This document shows positions 50,301-63,317 of a stretch of DNA of 64,000 nt, piece by piece. The number at the start of each line of letters is the position of its first letter. Positions within the stretch are counted from its first letter, which is position 1. The translations under genes were made by a program, and so were the position numbers. Source of the DNA: Paragonimus skrjabini miyazakii. Taxonomy: Eukaryota; Platyhelminthes; Trematoda; Plagiorchiida; Troglotrematidae. The notes under the pieces were generated by a model. The model saw only the letters and a program-made list of their open reading frames with translations. It had not been told where the DNA came from and made no database searches. The DNA lies in the NCBI GenBank assembly GCA_014338405.1, contig JTDE01000901.1:8530-72529 (forward strand), given 5' to 3'.

Positions 50301-53300
50301 AACACATGGCAAGAATGAAAAACTTGGGTCGTTTTTCAAGTCATATCATTTTTTATCACATCTACTCAATAGTGTACCACTACCATATTGTTTGTATTAG
50401 TTCCTCTCACCAAAAAAATACTGTCTTTTGGCGCTGAGCTGCACTCATTAACCAGGAAGATCACATATATTTGTTTTCATTCTCAAAAGAGTTATACAAT
50501 TATGACTGTTAAACTGGTTCGTAGAGTAATCCGGGCTATGCAAATGACAACAAAACGTTGCTGTTTTTTAAACATGTGTGATGGGCATCCAGATAAAATC
50601 TAACATTGAACTAATGGCCAACATGTTAGATCCCTTTGATCGCAGACGATGATGTTGTTATATTAACAGTAAATCTTTTTTTCGTATACTTAATTGTAAA
50701 CGTACTGTAACACCTGTATACCGTAGTACAGTGTCCAAATCAATAACGTGAAATGCCACTTGTATTGAAAGTTCGAAAGCTATCATATTAGACGTTTTAG
50801 TTAAGAACATCAAATGAGCATAATAAATCACACTTGATTTCACGTGCGTGTACCGAAGGTTTGCAAAATGTCGCGATGTCTATGCACGTCTGATCAAAAA
50901 TGTTTTATAAGTGGAGTAACCTCATGCGGTTCTATCATTCGTCAAATGTCCATTAGACTGATATGGAAAAATGTATTCGGAGTTGTTCAAGCAAACTTAT
51001 CGAGGTTTTACGGAAGCGAATGTTCATCACGTCTGTAAGGTTGCTTACACTGTAAACTAGCAGTCAGCCGTTGATTGTTAATATAAAAAACCACACGCTT
51101 CGCATGTTACATAGGCTCTCCAACCACAAAACTATGAGCCTACATGGAAACATTTGAGTCAGTAGTATATCACTGTTTCCCTTCATGATGGTCTTTTGCC
51201 ACGACTTCCGGTTTCTTCTTGAAGCGTGAATATATTTAGACATTTTTTTCATTTTTTCGTAGGTGGTCACCAAACTGTGGTGATCGTGGAAAAGTTGAAA
51301 GGCATTTAACTAGCCTACTCATTAACATAATCCCACGTTAATCAGCTTTTCGATGAGCATTCAGACTCACGCGTATTAATTTTTTTCACGTACGACCAAC
51401 CGATTCACCGTTTGAAATTCATAAAACAGGCGATTTGGATGAAATGTTGCACATCCAAAAATGACCTTTTGCGAAATGTACGTATTCTAGATCAGTACCA
51501 AACCGCGAAATGAAAATGCTAAACTGACGACGTTGTTTACTATGTTGCATCCCCACATAATAAATTTTAAAAAATACAGTTTAAAATTCTATGGGTAAGC
51601 TAGTTTAATGAAAGTTCTTTTGAAACGTAAAGTGGAAATCCTCAAAATTCCAGATTGTAACCTTTTCATTTTACAAACAATAATCTGATATTGTTTTATT
51701 TTTTCTGGGTTTAGGTAGTTTAATCCCGAACTGAAATGGGGTACATTTAAGACTGTTGGTATTTTCTGATAGTTCAACCTATGTTTGTCATTTGGCATTC
51801 ATGGACTAATTTTTCACTTCAGAAGTCGCACATTATTTCCATGTTGAAATATCGTTTTACGTTTACACATTTAACTAAACATTTCATTCGTTGTCCACCT
51901 CTCATGGTATAATAAAACGCCTAGATTTTACAGTCGTATCTCTTGTGCTTACCCAAAAAGACTGAACATTTTCGAGGATTCTTCCTACTTACTTGATTCA
52001 AATGATAGTCTGACACTGTTTCAGATAATTAGCGAATGCTTTTTTGTTTCCGGGAAATTTCCTATAAGTTTTGGTTACCGATCTGGTAGAGCTGCTAAAC
52101 ACAGAACGCAAAATCTGCCTCATTCATCTAGTCTTGGTTTTATCAACAGATGGTTGTCTATAAATTTGGAAAGCAATCGATGGTTCTCTATTTATCTTAC
52201 CCTTCTGCTTTACATTATAAAAAGGCTTTGGTTTTAGTTAGTAAATAGATGAATGTGACTGAGATTCCAGTTATCAAGGGTAATAATTCCGTAGTTCACT
52301 TTGAATCAAACCACTCTGAAATATGCAATTTATGAAACGCAAAACGTCATTGTACGTAGGGCTATTCTGAAGTAGACGTTTAACCTCGAGAAAACTACGT
52401 ATATCATATTTCAAATGAGTTGCAGAAAAATGATTTGAAAAGCTGCACTTATCCGCTTTTTCGTCTCAACATAACCATTTAAAGTGTACAGCTCATGACA
52501 CATTTATAGCTGTATTCATGATTGCTTTTAGACATAAAAATTGAAATGTTTCCGCCGTTGCAATTTGTAACATACTATGTCTCATTGACTATCTATTGTA
52601 TTTCGGCTATATTTCAACTCAATTTTTGAGCTTTTGCTCCAGGTTGCCAAAATACGGTTTGCTCAAAACCAGACCTTGCTAGGCATATCCATTTCTCAAA
52701 CGCGTATCTAAGCAATAGATGTTGGACATGTTAACAAACACTGCGCAAGTGTGACAGGATTATATTTTTAAAGTAGGAATTATTATCGACTGTTATTTTG
52801 AATAAAGGAAAAGTCTGAAGTCACTGTTGGCTTTAAATGTATCGTGGACATCAGGTCTTCAAAGATGTTTACTACTGGCATAAGTCTCAACGAAGAATGT
52901 ACAGCTGTATAATATAATCATCAACTTGTCACCTGGTTAGGCCCAAGTTTAGTAAACAACGTAGAAGTAAACATATCAGAAAACATTACGTAGTGAATGC
53001 ACAGAAACAGGAGATTTAACAGGAACATACTTGTTTTGTCTTAGAATTCCTAAAATCATAATTCGACAAGAGAACGGAACACAAAATAGTAATATAAACG
53101 ATACGCAAGGAAGAGTCTTACTAACGTCAGTAAAATGTGTTCTTCTTTCTATCAGGATTCGAAATTCTTTAACATCAACAGATGTGTGAATATTGTTTTT
53201 GTTCCTGTACAATAAATCTATCGGAAGAGTTTTTACGTTTTTCATCGTCTTCACGATGCACTGATTGTCATAAGGTATTCATTATTTTTGCGCGGTCGTT

Positions 53301-53828
53301 CATTACACACTTGTGCACAAAATTGTTATTACCTCACGGAAAAAACGTCGAATGGTTATTTGTTATCAAGGGTGACATAAAACTCCCCGTGATACGACAG
53401 GTGGTCCATAAATTGTGTGAATGTAGGAGTACGTCAATTCAACCGCGAGACGTGATTCAAAATAACCGCAAGAATATAAACAAGGTGTGTAGTGTGCAAT
53501 TGCCACTCTTTTACAAGCGTTGTAATGACTACCGATTTTATATGAATTAGGATCTGATATATCAAGACCAACGTTAGATGAGATTTAACATCTAAATCAA
53601 TTACCGTAACATTTGACACTTCGTGTTCAATGACCAGTTTCACCGGAAACATATGGTGGATTAAATTGTTACTGATATATTTCACGTGTGCTCAAATGAT
53701 GCACCTCAACTGCATATCTTACCGCATGAATGGAAGACGCTAACTTAATTATCTGTTAGCTACACTGACAGTGTTAGCCACCAACTGAAATCGTGTTATC
53801 CATTGTGAGATATGATTATTATATGAGT

Positions 53829-54110
53829 AGAACATCACCCATAGTTGATCGCAGCTGTCATCTGCTCACGGTTTTTCCAGTCAGCCACTTGCGAAAAGAA
53901 GCATTAGGCTCAAATTTCTGTCTCATTAGAGCTCATCAGTAGTGAATATCTTTGCCACCGCAGGGAAGAGAACTCAGGCCGCGCTTTCAAGAGGCTACCG
54001 TGTTCACCACTGCGCCAATGACCTCATATTACGCACGATTGAACTGTCACATGTAAACGCTTAGCCACAATTGCTTGTAAGTAATAAGTAGATTGTCCGA
54101 TCGCCTGCAC
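53829..54110 (-). mobile_element. tRNA-related SINE, copy F
   Basis: Minus strand. It has the leader (CTTACAAGCAATTGTGG), the A box TGGCGCAGTGG, a decayed B box, the hammerhead position at 53901-53945 (CTGATGA core and GAAA kept, stem II partly lost, triplet GCC) and a tail ending GGTGATGTTC. The head extends to about 54110 in the copy A orientation. It faces copy G head-to-head. Confidence 0.82.
53901..53945 (-). ncRNA. hammerhead ribozyme, decayed (SINE copy F)
   Basis: Core CTGATGA and GAAA are present, but stem II reads GCTCT-AATG-AGACA with mismatches, stem III is TTTGAGC, and the triplet is GCC. Inactive by inspection. Confidence 0.65.
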
Positions 54111-54144
54111 ACCAAACATAGTAAATGTTTTTTAAACTTAGTAG

Positions 54145-54315
54145 ATGACACCTCGGTCAATGGCGCGGTGGTCAGCACAATTACTTCATGAAAGCGTGAA
54201 CGGATTTCTAATCATGGCCACGGCAGAGATAAACAGGAATGCTGCTTCTCTAAAGGGATCGAGGGGTTGGTTTATGGGAATACAACAGCTATGGTGGGTG
54301 ATGTTCAGTTCACAT
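54145..54315 (+). mobile_element. tRNA-related SINE, copy G, ribozyme deleted
   Basis: Plus strand: TGGCGCGGTGG A box, CATGAAAGCGTGAACGG where the family has CATGAACAGCGTGTCCGTGG, a decayed B box (GGATTTCTAATCATGG), then a jump past the hammerhead to GCTTCTCTAAAGGGATCGA and the tail GGTGGGTGATGTTCAG. About 45 bases corresponding to the ribozyme are missing. Confidence 0.7.
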
Positions 54316-54755
54316 GGGAAAACAAAACCCCTTACTACTCATAAGACATGGTTGTAGCATTTACGCTTCCCATGGGTCTTAATAAACCAATAATTACGAC
54401 TACACTGCTACTGAGGTAACTGAGCTGAATTTTCTTTCTACATTGTTTAATGGTAATCAATCATATTCCGTTTACAGACTCTTTGTTTAGCGTCAAACTC
54501 ATATCGTATAAACAATGTTAATATATCACTGGCTGTTTCGAACGAAGAGACTGATTTCGCCGAAAAAAATATACACATGATTTTGTGATTTTACAACGTT
54601 TTTCTATTTATTTCAAACTAGCAATTTTGCCTCAAACCAAAACACTCTAGTTAGGGGAATCTTTTCGAATTAGTCTGCTTATACACTGAGTAAGCACAAC
54701 GTCTAAAACGAAATATGTCAGAAATACATATATGAAACGTATGACAAGGATTAGG
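54316..54755. other. spacer between SINE copy G and LINE remnant
   Basis: AT-rich, no gene or repeat recognised. Confidence 0.5.
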
Positions 54756-55712
54756 TTTCATTTGTTTTATAATCATTCGGTTCAATACTGCACAGTGATG
54801 AATCAGACAACCAAAATTGAAGTGAAAGTAACAACATTTTCGGACAGTTATTTTGCATCTGACGGTGTGCTACAACCTTCCCTACTACGATATGTGGAGC
54901 CCATTCTGTTTGTGCATGAAATCTCAAACCTTCTCAGAGTCCCGTTAATAATATATATGATGATGAAAACAGAAGTTTGCGTACAATATACTGTCGATAA
55001 AAGTAAAAACACAGACCGATTCAAGCATGTTGCATAAGTCACTCATACATAAATGCCTCACATTCAACACGACTAAAAGCAAAGTGATACACCTCCGTTA
55101 TTTGAGCTCCACAGATTACTTTCTGAAAGGCAACAGACTAGCAGCAAACGACACGTGCATATAGTTGCTTCAAGTGATCCTAACCAGTCTCTCAATGGTT
55201 CATTACCGACCAACATAGCCAAACTGGTATTTAGCTTACTCATCAAGATGTTTCGACAGGTTCAAACAGGCCGTTTCATTATTACGCACAGTTCGCCAGT
55301 GCAATCCGTCTTGGGCTGACTGTAAAAACTGGTATTCCGAATATCGTGAAAGACTACTCGTATTGAGAAGGCACGAGATAGAGCTACAAAACGGGTAATG
55401 ACAACACGTTCTTTACCCTACCTGGATAGGTCGTGCAAACAGGAACATTTACCACTCCTTGGTTTTGTATGTGGGATCCTCCATAGACCATTTTTTCTCT
55501 TAAGAAAGACACACGTACAAGGTATAAATAACCATTTTAAAGGCAACGTGCTTCAGCCACTACATCAGCTGAGTCGTTCCTATTGCATAAACCATCCCCT
55601 TAAAGTCCGACTATGCAGAACCTGGAACAACCCGTCGAAGTCTTCCTTAACTACTTCATCGGCTGTTGAATTAACGCTTTGGCGTGACGCATACTTTGAG
55701 ATGATATAACCG
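54756..55712 (+). pseudogene. CR1-like non-LTR retrotransposon (LINE) RT remnant
   Basis: Collinear with the C-terminal half of CR1/jockey-type RTs, across three frames. The first frame (to 55037) has SDGVLQPSLLRYVEPILFVH and EISNLLRVP in the place of SGVPQGSVLGPLLFLxYIND; where the catalytic ADD should follow it reads IIYMMMKTEV, so the aspartates are gone. The next frame, from 55027, reads HKCLTFNTTKSKVIHLRYLS and YFLKGNRLA, matching the LxFNxxKCKVxHLG block. The last frame (55379-55709) reads RATKRVMTTRSLPYLDR, LPLLGFVCGIL and VRLCRTWNNPSKSSL, matching the RRATK..LPY.ERL, RRLRGDLI and FF..RVV..WN blocks, and stops at 55707-55709. Several frame changes and lost catalysis make it long dead. 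Confidence 0.75.
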
Positions 55713-58700
55713 ACTCTTTAGATACTTAGATATCTAAGAACATTGTTGCAGAAGGAGGGTATTTTTCTCCTCTAGCTGATGATGTTAACCAAGTTATTTT
55801 CTGCTATGTGCTGCAGTGCGACTGTTGTATGTTTGATAGACTGTGCTACATTCCTACTTCTTCCTTTGTACTCCTTCTACTACTGACCGTTTGGAACTGA
55901 AACATTCTCCCAGCTTACCTTCCCCTTCCTTAAAAGTAAAACACAGTAAGATAAAGACAAGCCCTTGCAGATCAACTTTTAAAAAAAGACCCAACTTACT
56001 TACGGGTAAGTTGTTAGTTACAATCTCAGCGTCTGTCTGGTCATCCGTGTAGTCATGTTTGTAGACCTGATGAGCAGCAACAATCACAAAAACCGGTTGC
56101 CTGGTTCGAATAAATTTCACCCAGTAACTACCTACTGCGTGCGTCACTTTACCCCACTTAATCTTTTCACTGACCCGTAATTCTCATCATACAGGTCAAC
56201 ACCAACGCTGTTGTTTGATTTATACTGTGATGTTCCGGTCGTGGTGTATCCCTTTTTGTACACTTTAATTGGGTCTGTATATCTTACATATGTGTTTACT
56301 GGGTATCGGCTTTTTATCATAATTTCGAGATAATGGCACTGAGATTCGGTCTGTCAGTAACGAACATAAACATGTTTTCATGCATATGCTCACCGTAAAT
56401 GCCTCACCGATGAGATAGCATGTTTGTGTTCATACTTTCCCTCCGATTTTGAAACACATTCGAAAAATATTCATTTAATCGATTGCAGTTTTGAAAGCGT
56501 GATTGTTTCCTTTCCCCCGGCATTATTATGCAACTATAATTCACTCAAGCGGATGGCCATATTGGAAGGTTTGTCTAAGCGGACTACACGAGTGTCTTTC
56601 GATAGGCAGACTTCAGTCTAGAATTTCGATTACAAATGATGGCAGAGGTCGGTCAGATGATGAGGGCTGTAAAGTATGGTAACAGTCTCGCAAATTAATT
56701 ACATCCAGCCGCTTACATTTAAAATGCAGCTTCCACCCCAATAGTTTATAAAAACGCCCAGTATACCAAGACATCATTCAGAGATGTCCACTGTAGAACA
56801 GAACGTGGAACGCAGAAGAACTCTGCTTACTAACTGGATCTCTGTAACTGCAGGCTGACCAGCCATGGTCGCTTATTGTTGCATTCGCCAGTGTACACAT
56901 ATTTGGTGGAATTGTTGTGTAGAAATAACGGATAGTTAGAGAAATAGGAAAGCTGTCTTAACGGATGTAGGGTTCTGTGTTAACGTAAATTAGTAGTGAC
57001 ACAAACAAACATATGGTCGCCATGTGCCTCTGTTTGATACTTGCTGAACATTGGTGACTTCATGAGTCCACATATTATACCCACAATCCGGTTACTTTAT
57101 TCCAGGAAATGCCTTCTACCGTTTTGTTGAACCACTCGGAAACAGCTAATGCATCATCGCTTTAAGTGAGCAGAAACGGTTGATCTTAAACAGACCGTAT
57201 TTGATAACTTTCCTAACCCTTCTGTCGATTAAATGCTTAGCCAAGGAATCGTAACATAGAATCAGACATTGTGTTCTCGGTAGTCCTCGTAAGTAAACAC
57301 GGTGGGTCTTCATTTACCGCAGTTCATTTGTCTACTATTGAGTCTCAACAAGAACACATCTTTTCTAAGTACTGACTGGTAAGTGGAATAAGCTGTTTCC
57401 CATTAGGTATATATGCACTTATCAAAACATTCTAGGCAGTGATTTGCTTGATATATGGGTCTTTTGAACGCAGGAATGAAAATATGAAAACATCCGCAAA
57501 CTGTTTAACAGTCAACCTTCCCAAACTGGTAACGGAAGATACCGAGGTTGTTGGGAAATTACCAAACGAACAACGCAACTCGTACACTGCGGATTACAGG
57601 CGAAAGTGTGTAAAATTCAATTTACATTTTCATCTAGAAGCACGAAAAATGTACCATCAATCGGATCTCGCGCACACTCCATGTACCGTCCGGTTGGACC
57701 TCGCCCTCAGATTATGAATGATTATCTGCTTGTGCCGACCTCAATTGGAATGCCGAAACCCATTTTCCTGACCACACCACAAAAGACGGAAGTATTCTCA
57801 CCAAGAAGAAGTCTAAACAGATTGCGCCTTTCAAAAAGAGGTACGCTCATTGATAGCGGATATTAAACTAGCAAATGTTCTCGGACAGATACCGTTTGCC
57901 ACCTAGTCGGTTTTTCAAAGTATTATACAAGCAACTAAGACGAAATTATCGATTGATTACAACGAGGCTAAATCTGCGTCAGATTTTACCGGTTCACCTC
58001 TTTTTACTACTGAGTCCGGCGGTATATATGAAGTGAAACGAATTTGTTTTTTTGTCTCATGAAATAAGAAATAAAAATTTTCGGATGCTAAGATGTCAGG
58101 TGTCATGTTTTATATTAATAACATTCTTTACAGACAACCAACAAATCCGGTTGCAAATTATAGGCTGCTATACTTATTTGTAGTAAATGATTTATTCAAA
58201 AAATTTAAAAGTGAATGAGAGATAATTATACTCCATGTTTCTATGGTGCTTTCCGGCTGCTACGATGACTCAAATCTATGATCCTGTGGCTGTTAAAACT
58301 AAGTATTCGTAACCATAGAGTCTCGTATATGCCGACTGTGATAATGAGATTAATGCCAGCGATCTAATAAGTTAGAAAAAGTCAAACGGTTCAGCCGTTT
58401 CACAATTTTACGGTCCCACAAACAACCATTTTCAAGTAAACCACAATACAAATTCAGGGACAAATCGAAAAGTAGGGGTTCTTGGTATTACAGTGTTACT
58501 AAAAACGGACCGTCGGCACAATACATTCCACACTAATATCAGAATCAAACCTGTTGTTGTCTCAGAAGGTCCGATCTGCATAAACAAATCCACAAGTTTC
58601 ACTGGCATCAGGCGCTATGTGAGTAGCATTAGTTGTTATTTCTCCGGTTCACCCATTATGCCAAGATTTTTTCCAAACTCAGTGTTTGTTTTGATCCACC

Positions 58701-59553
58701 TTTCCTAACCATTCGTATTGCACTGAGCAAACAAATCTTTCCGTGTTTCCACATAATTGACCTGATGGTTTCATGATGCCATCAATTTTCACAGATAAGA
58801 TACTGACTCACCCATGGATGAGCACAAGTCTATTTGCATAATTTTCAACTATATGAGAATTATGATTATCTCAGTGCTGTATCAAAACAACGTGATGTGA
58901 AAAACGCCAGTGAACTCTTTATCATCCACACAATTCAAGCAGTCAGGTCTATGACATTTTATTCCGTGATTCCAACTAACTATATAACTCTTTATTTGTT
59001 TTTCATGAATATATGCAAATTAGTTCAGTGGAATATGCCCGGTTTCACTGTAACAATAAAATATACCAAACGATTAAAAAAATCCGGTTCTCTAAAAAGT
59101 AAACTTCCTATTTGATTTGTGGAATGAGAATAACACGACGCAACGTTTTTCGGTTACCCCAGAAAATCTTAAGTTAATGGAGTTTTATGACCTGCTGTAA
59201 ACCTTACTGCTGTGCCGAAAATACAATTGTGTCATGATATCGAATGGGATTACAGGTAACTCGTACTTCTGGTAACCTGTAATGAACCAAACTCAAGGTA
59301 GAAGCTGGTTCAGACCGATTGAGATAGCTGCATATTTCAGGAAGAGTAGCTAAGAATTTGTGCACTAATCCGAGGTTGAAATTTATGATTTAAAAATACA
59401 GAGATAAAGGTCCAAATTATATCCGATTCATGGAGTTTGATAGAATGGAGCATAGAGGCAATAAAGCTGGGATTTTAGACGAGTTCAGGTTATTATGACC
59501 TCACAAATGATCCAATATCTCGGAAGGCCGTTGTGTATCCGTAGAGTTGGAGC

Positions 59554-59653
59554 NNNNNNNNNNNNNNNNNNNNNNNNNNNNNNNNNNNNNNNNNNNNNNN
59601 NNNNNNNNNNNNNNNNNNNNNNNNNNNNNNNNNNNNNNNNNNNNNNNNNNNNN
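59554..59653. other. scaffold gap, 100 N
   Basis: Exactly 100 N; flanks GTTGGAGC and CAAGTTTAG share no overlap that I can see. Confidence 0.97.
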
Positions 59654-62600
59654 CAAGTTTAGTCGTATTTTTGAGGGCTTCTATGATTGTAATGCACCTG
59701 AGGACGATGCAGTGATTTATATCAACGTATGAACTGTCAGAATGGGCTTCGATGAGAGAACATTTTTTCTGGTACTGTTTATGTGGCTAGTTCAAATCAA
59801 GCCGAAGACCAGATATTTCGCAGTTGGGTCTCATCTAGGTTATGAAATTTGCCACACCAATTATAAATGGTACAATTTAACCTAGTTTGTCAATCTGTGG
59901 AGTCTAGTAGGGGTAAATTGGTTTTTAAAAATTGGTATTATCCGTAAGCGACGATACTTGAATACTTGTTGAAGGGATAAGAAAGCCGAGACCACCTCCG
60001 ACTGGTGATCAATTTCTGTATTGCTATGAGACATTATCAGTTGAAAGAATAAACTGAACCCTACCTAGGTGTTCATCATCATCTATACAAAGGAACTTAC
60101 GCACACTGTATGGAAATAATGAAGAACCACACAGACACAAAAGTTTTACACAATGACCGACACACAGCTCGCTAATCTCGTGACAGCAACATCAATGTCA
60201 CTACTAATTGCATCAATTACATTTGATGGTGGAGAACACTAGACCACGTTTCTTCTCTCTACATGTCACGTAGTGTAAAGGCACAAGGTGGCATAACATT
60301 TATGTAAGTATTTTCCGTTCAATCAAATCCATTTACTATTAAAATTGGATGAGGATAAGCAGTAAACTTCAAAAATGGTAGCCGTTAACAGAAAATGACA
60401 CTTTTAAATTATAGACACTGATCAATCAGACGAAGTTCTAACCTTGTCGTGATGCATTTTAACAAATGTGTTGGACAGTAACCAAGTTTATAGAGGAGAA
60501 CCTGACGACTGAATGATGTATGATACGTATAGACGATAGAAGAAACATTAGACCGGTGGATAGGGATATACGTATAGTTGTAGAGCTGACAATCGAACTC
60601 TCTATGCACCGCTTTTGATAAAACACCAAATTGCATGCTACATGGATTAGTTCTTTCATACAAATGTCAGAGAAAAGCAAACAGACAAAACAGTATACTT
60701 ACACACTATAAGCAAGCACATTTTGATTGATGACTTTATGGTATTTCCAACCCTCGCGAATATATTCACTCGAATGTATGATCTATATTAAAATGTCCGG
60801 CTGTAAAGATTCGTTGTTTAATTTAAAGATCAATGCTTGCCAAAAGGTTAACGGTCGCCATGAAATGAATTTTCCTTGCCCGGACAAAGTGGGTGTTTTG
60901 TAATTCGTTTAGGCATAAACAGACCATAAAGGATTGGTGTCCTGGTGGACAGAATTCTAGTTTAGACCAGGAATTAGGCCTATCAGAATCATTTCTAGAT
61001 TCTTCGTAACAGACGGGTTCATCAGTAAGAAATCGATTGATAACTAGGCATTATCTGGTAGTACATCAGTATAGCTAACTGCTTTCTTTAAAAGCAGCGC
61101 ATTCTAACACAGCCTTGAAGATATGTCAGTTTCTTGTGGTCAAACAGTCACCCTGGCCGATTAATTGTGCAATAATAGTTCTCCATTAATGCAGCATAAT
61201 TTGAGTCGTTGTTTCAGCCTACTTAAAGTAAATCTGCCTCTACAGGTATCGAAATCTTGAGAATTATAAAGCGAAAATTACCGGAAGCAGCTTATCTCTC
61301 AATCGGACGGAACTGTCCTCAGATGACCTACCCAAAGATACAAAAACATTCAGACAGTACTCATAAATCTCACTGCCCTTTGTACATAACCCTCCTAGCA
61401 TGAAGATCAGAAAACATTAATGTGCTACAGTTTAATACCTTCTTTTAAACAAACTTTTTCCAGTATCCTGGGTATAAGTCCGCCGATTTTACTATATCTG
61501 AAAGACCAAATAACATGGGGTGCATAACAGCATGAGAGTAAAAGTCGATTGCGTATAACCTAAGCATCAATTGACAAACACTTGGAATGAGACACGTACA
61601 ATCGCAGGGGACTGATAGCCTTAATTTTCTTTAAGAATTTGCAGATTGTTAAACGCACAACAACAGTTTTGTAACAAATTAACTCCCGTTTACAGACTCG
61701 TTAGACGGTTATTGTTCAAACCACAGAGTTCAGTTGAGTATGGGAAGCAGCGTTATCGTTTCATTAGTAGATCGATCGAATGCTGTGACTCATGTGCTCC
61801 GTCAACGGATATGACAAGTGTTGGTCATGGCACTCGGTTTCTTTGTACATCAGACTTCCGATTAGCATCTAAACCTTGCTCCATTGGGCAGAATGCTTAG
61901 TTTAAAACATGTCGGCAGGTTACCTAACATTGTCAATACAAACTTTTATAAAACGTTCACATGAACTTACTTTGAAAACCTTAACAAGTCTTCTAACAAC
62001 AGTTTGTAGGTTGATTAGGCTAACCTGCAGATAACAGTTTCTAATCTTTAAATAAATTAGCCCGAAATAAGTACTTCTATTTTTTAAAATCTTACCTTCT
62101 CGTCTTTGTTGTGTAGATTACGGTGACCCACCTTCTGGAAAAATGTAACATACTTTAATAGGTCAGGGTCACATGAATTCAATGAAGGTGCACGGTTGGT
62201 GCTCACGTTAGATACACAATGTGTCAATGGTAAATGTTTATATACACTTAGATACTAAATGATAAATGTGACTGAGTAAACAAGTTTATGTACGGCGGAA
62301 ATTCAAATAATGTGTACTTTCTATCAAAGAATCAGCAAGGTATGGCATAAGATAACAGACACTCCTGAATGTCAGTTGACTTGCTTGTACGGTAGCCGAT
62401 TCATTTCGATTAAACTGGAAGAGCTATCTAACCCTCATCTTCGCCACTGATTGGTTCTCTATATTTTTGATGTGCATTCTCGTAGTTTCTGAGTGCAATA
62501 AATGAACTGGTAAAACATAACTGGCGGTTTAATCTAACCAGATCAACAATTAAATATGTAGAGATAGATCAGTAAACCAAAGCTGTCCCGCTAAACCTGT

Positions 62601-63222
62601 TAACACCTACCATTGAATATTTCAAGTGGTCGTTGGTTCAATCACATCTTCTTGATATGCTATAGGTCACTTATCATGACACCACGAAACCTGAATGTCA
62701 TGTTCCACTGTGTTATTCACATCATTTTTCGGGAAGGAAATCCGATTGATGAATAACTGAAAGTATTTATACTGACAAGCAATTTAATCATTGTGTTTAT
62801 TGTTGAGAAATGTTTTTCACAGTAACCATGTAGGTTGCACGTTTGCATGAGTATAAACAAAAATGGGATTAAAAGTTTCGTTCACCTGAATATCAACTGG
62901 CAACTCTCAGATTGACAACAGTTTCTAACCCATATCGATCGTACACAAACTATTCACCTAGATATCGCCTTAAATGTTATAACTCGTTTAGCTGTGTCCG
63001 TGTGATACAGGGTTTAATTTAGAGTGGACGATGTGTTGTATTCAACAACAATGTATAGAAAGGAAGAAATACAAACGTTGTAGTTATATGTAGAAAGAGT
63101 CTAGCTTGAAATGTGCACGGTAAATCAATATTTCCGTTTCACCTGCTTGTCCACAATAAACGCTTACGATATAACCTTCACTAAACTATGCAGTAACGCA
63201 TTTGTCTGTTCATTTTATGAAG

Positions 63223-63317
63223 GTTGTCGAAGTTATCGGGCATCGCGTTCCACTTCCAGCACGAGGTCTAGGAAAAGCAGCGTTTTGAGTAGCGTGACGA
63301 GATTTGATTTGGACGAG
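63223..63317 (+). CDS. possible internal exon, unknown protein (weak)
   Basis: A 95-base open segment reading CRSYRASRSTSSTRSRKSSV then LSSVTRFDLDE. It is preceded by a pyrimidine-rich acceptor-like stretch (TTTGTCTGTTCATTTTATGAAG) and followed by a strong donor match, GAG|GTAGGTAAC. It is richer in G and C than its surroundings and Ser/Arg-rich, as in disordered parts of animal proteins. No partner exon was identified, so this may be chance. Confidence 0.25.

Larger units (their letters stand above)
39374..53828. other. long non-coding stretch with a scaffold gap and weak exon candidates
   Basis: Contains the N gap at 39706-39805. Short ORFs lie on both strands; two segments (44099-44336 and 45946-46074) have splice-like edges and are described separately. 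The 122-codon ORF at 53182-53550 is Cys-rich at its start but matches no family I recognise. No TE similarity seen. Confidence 0.4.

Noticed and set aside
53182..53550. 122-codon plus-strand ORF, Cys-rich start
   Set aside because: Length is within chance expectation; the Cys spacing does not fit a zinc finger or other motif I can name. A possible GTGTGT donor inside it is weak.
61015..61045. Minus-strand CTGATGA as a hammerhead core
   Set aside because: Followed by GAAG, not GAAA, and no stem II pairing.
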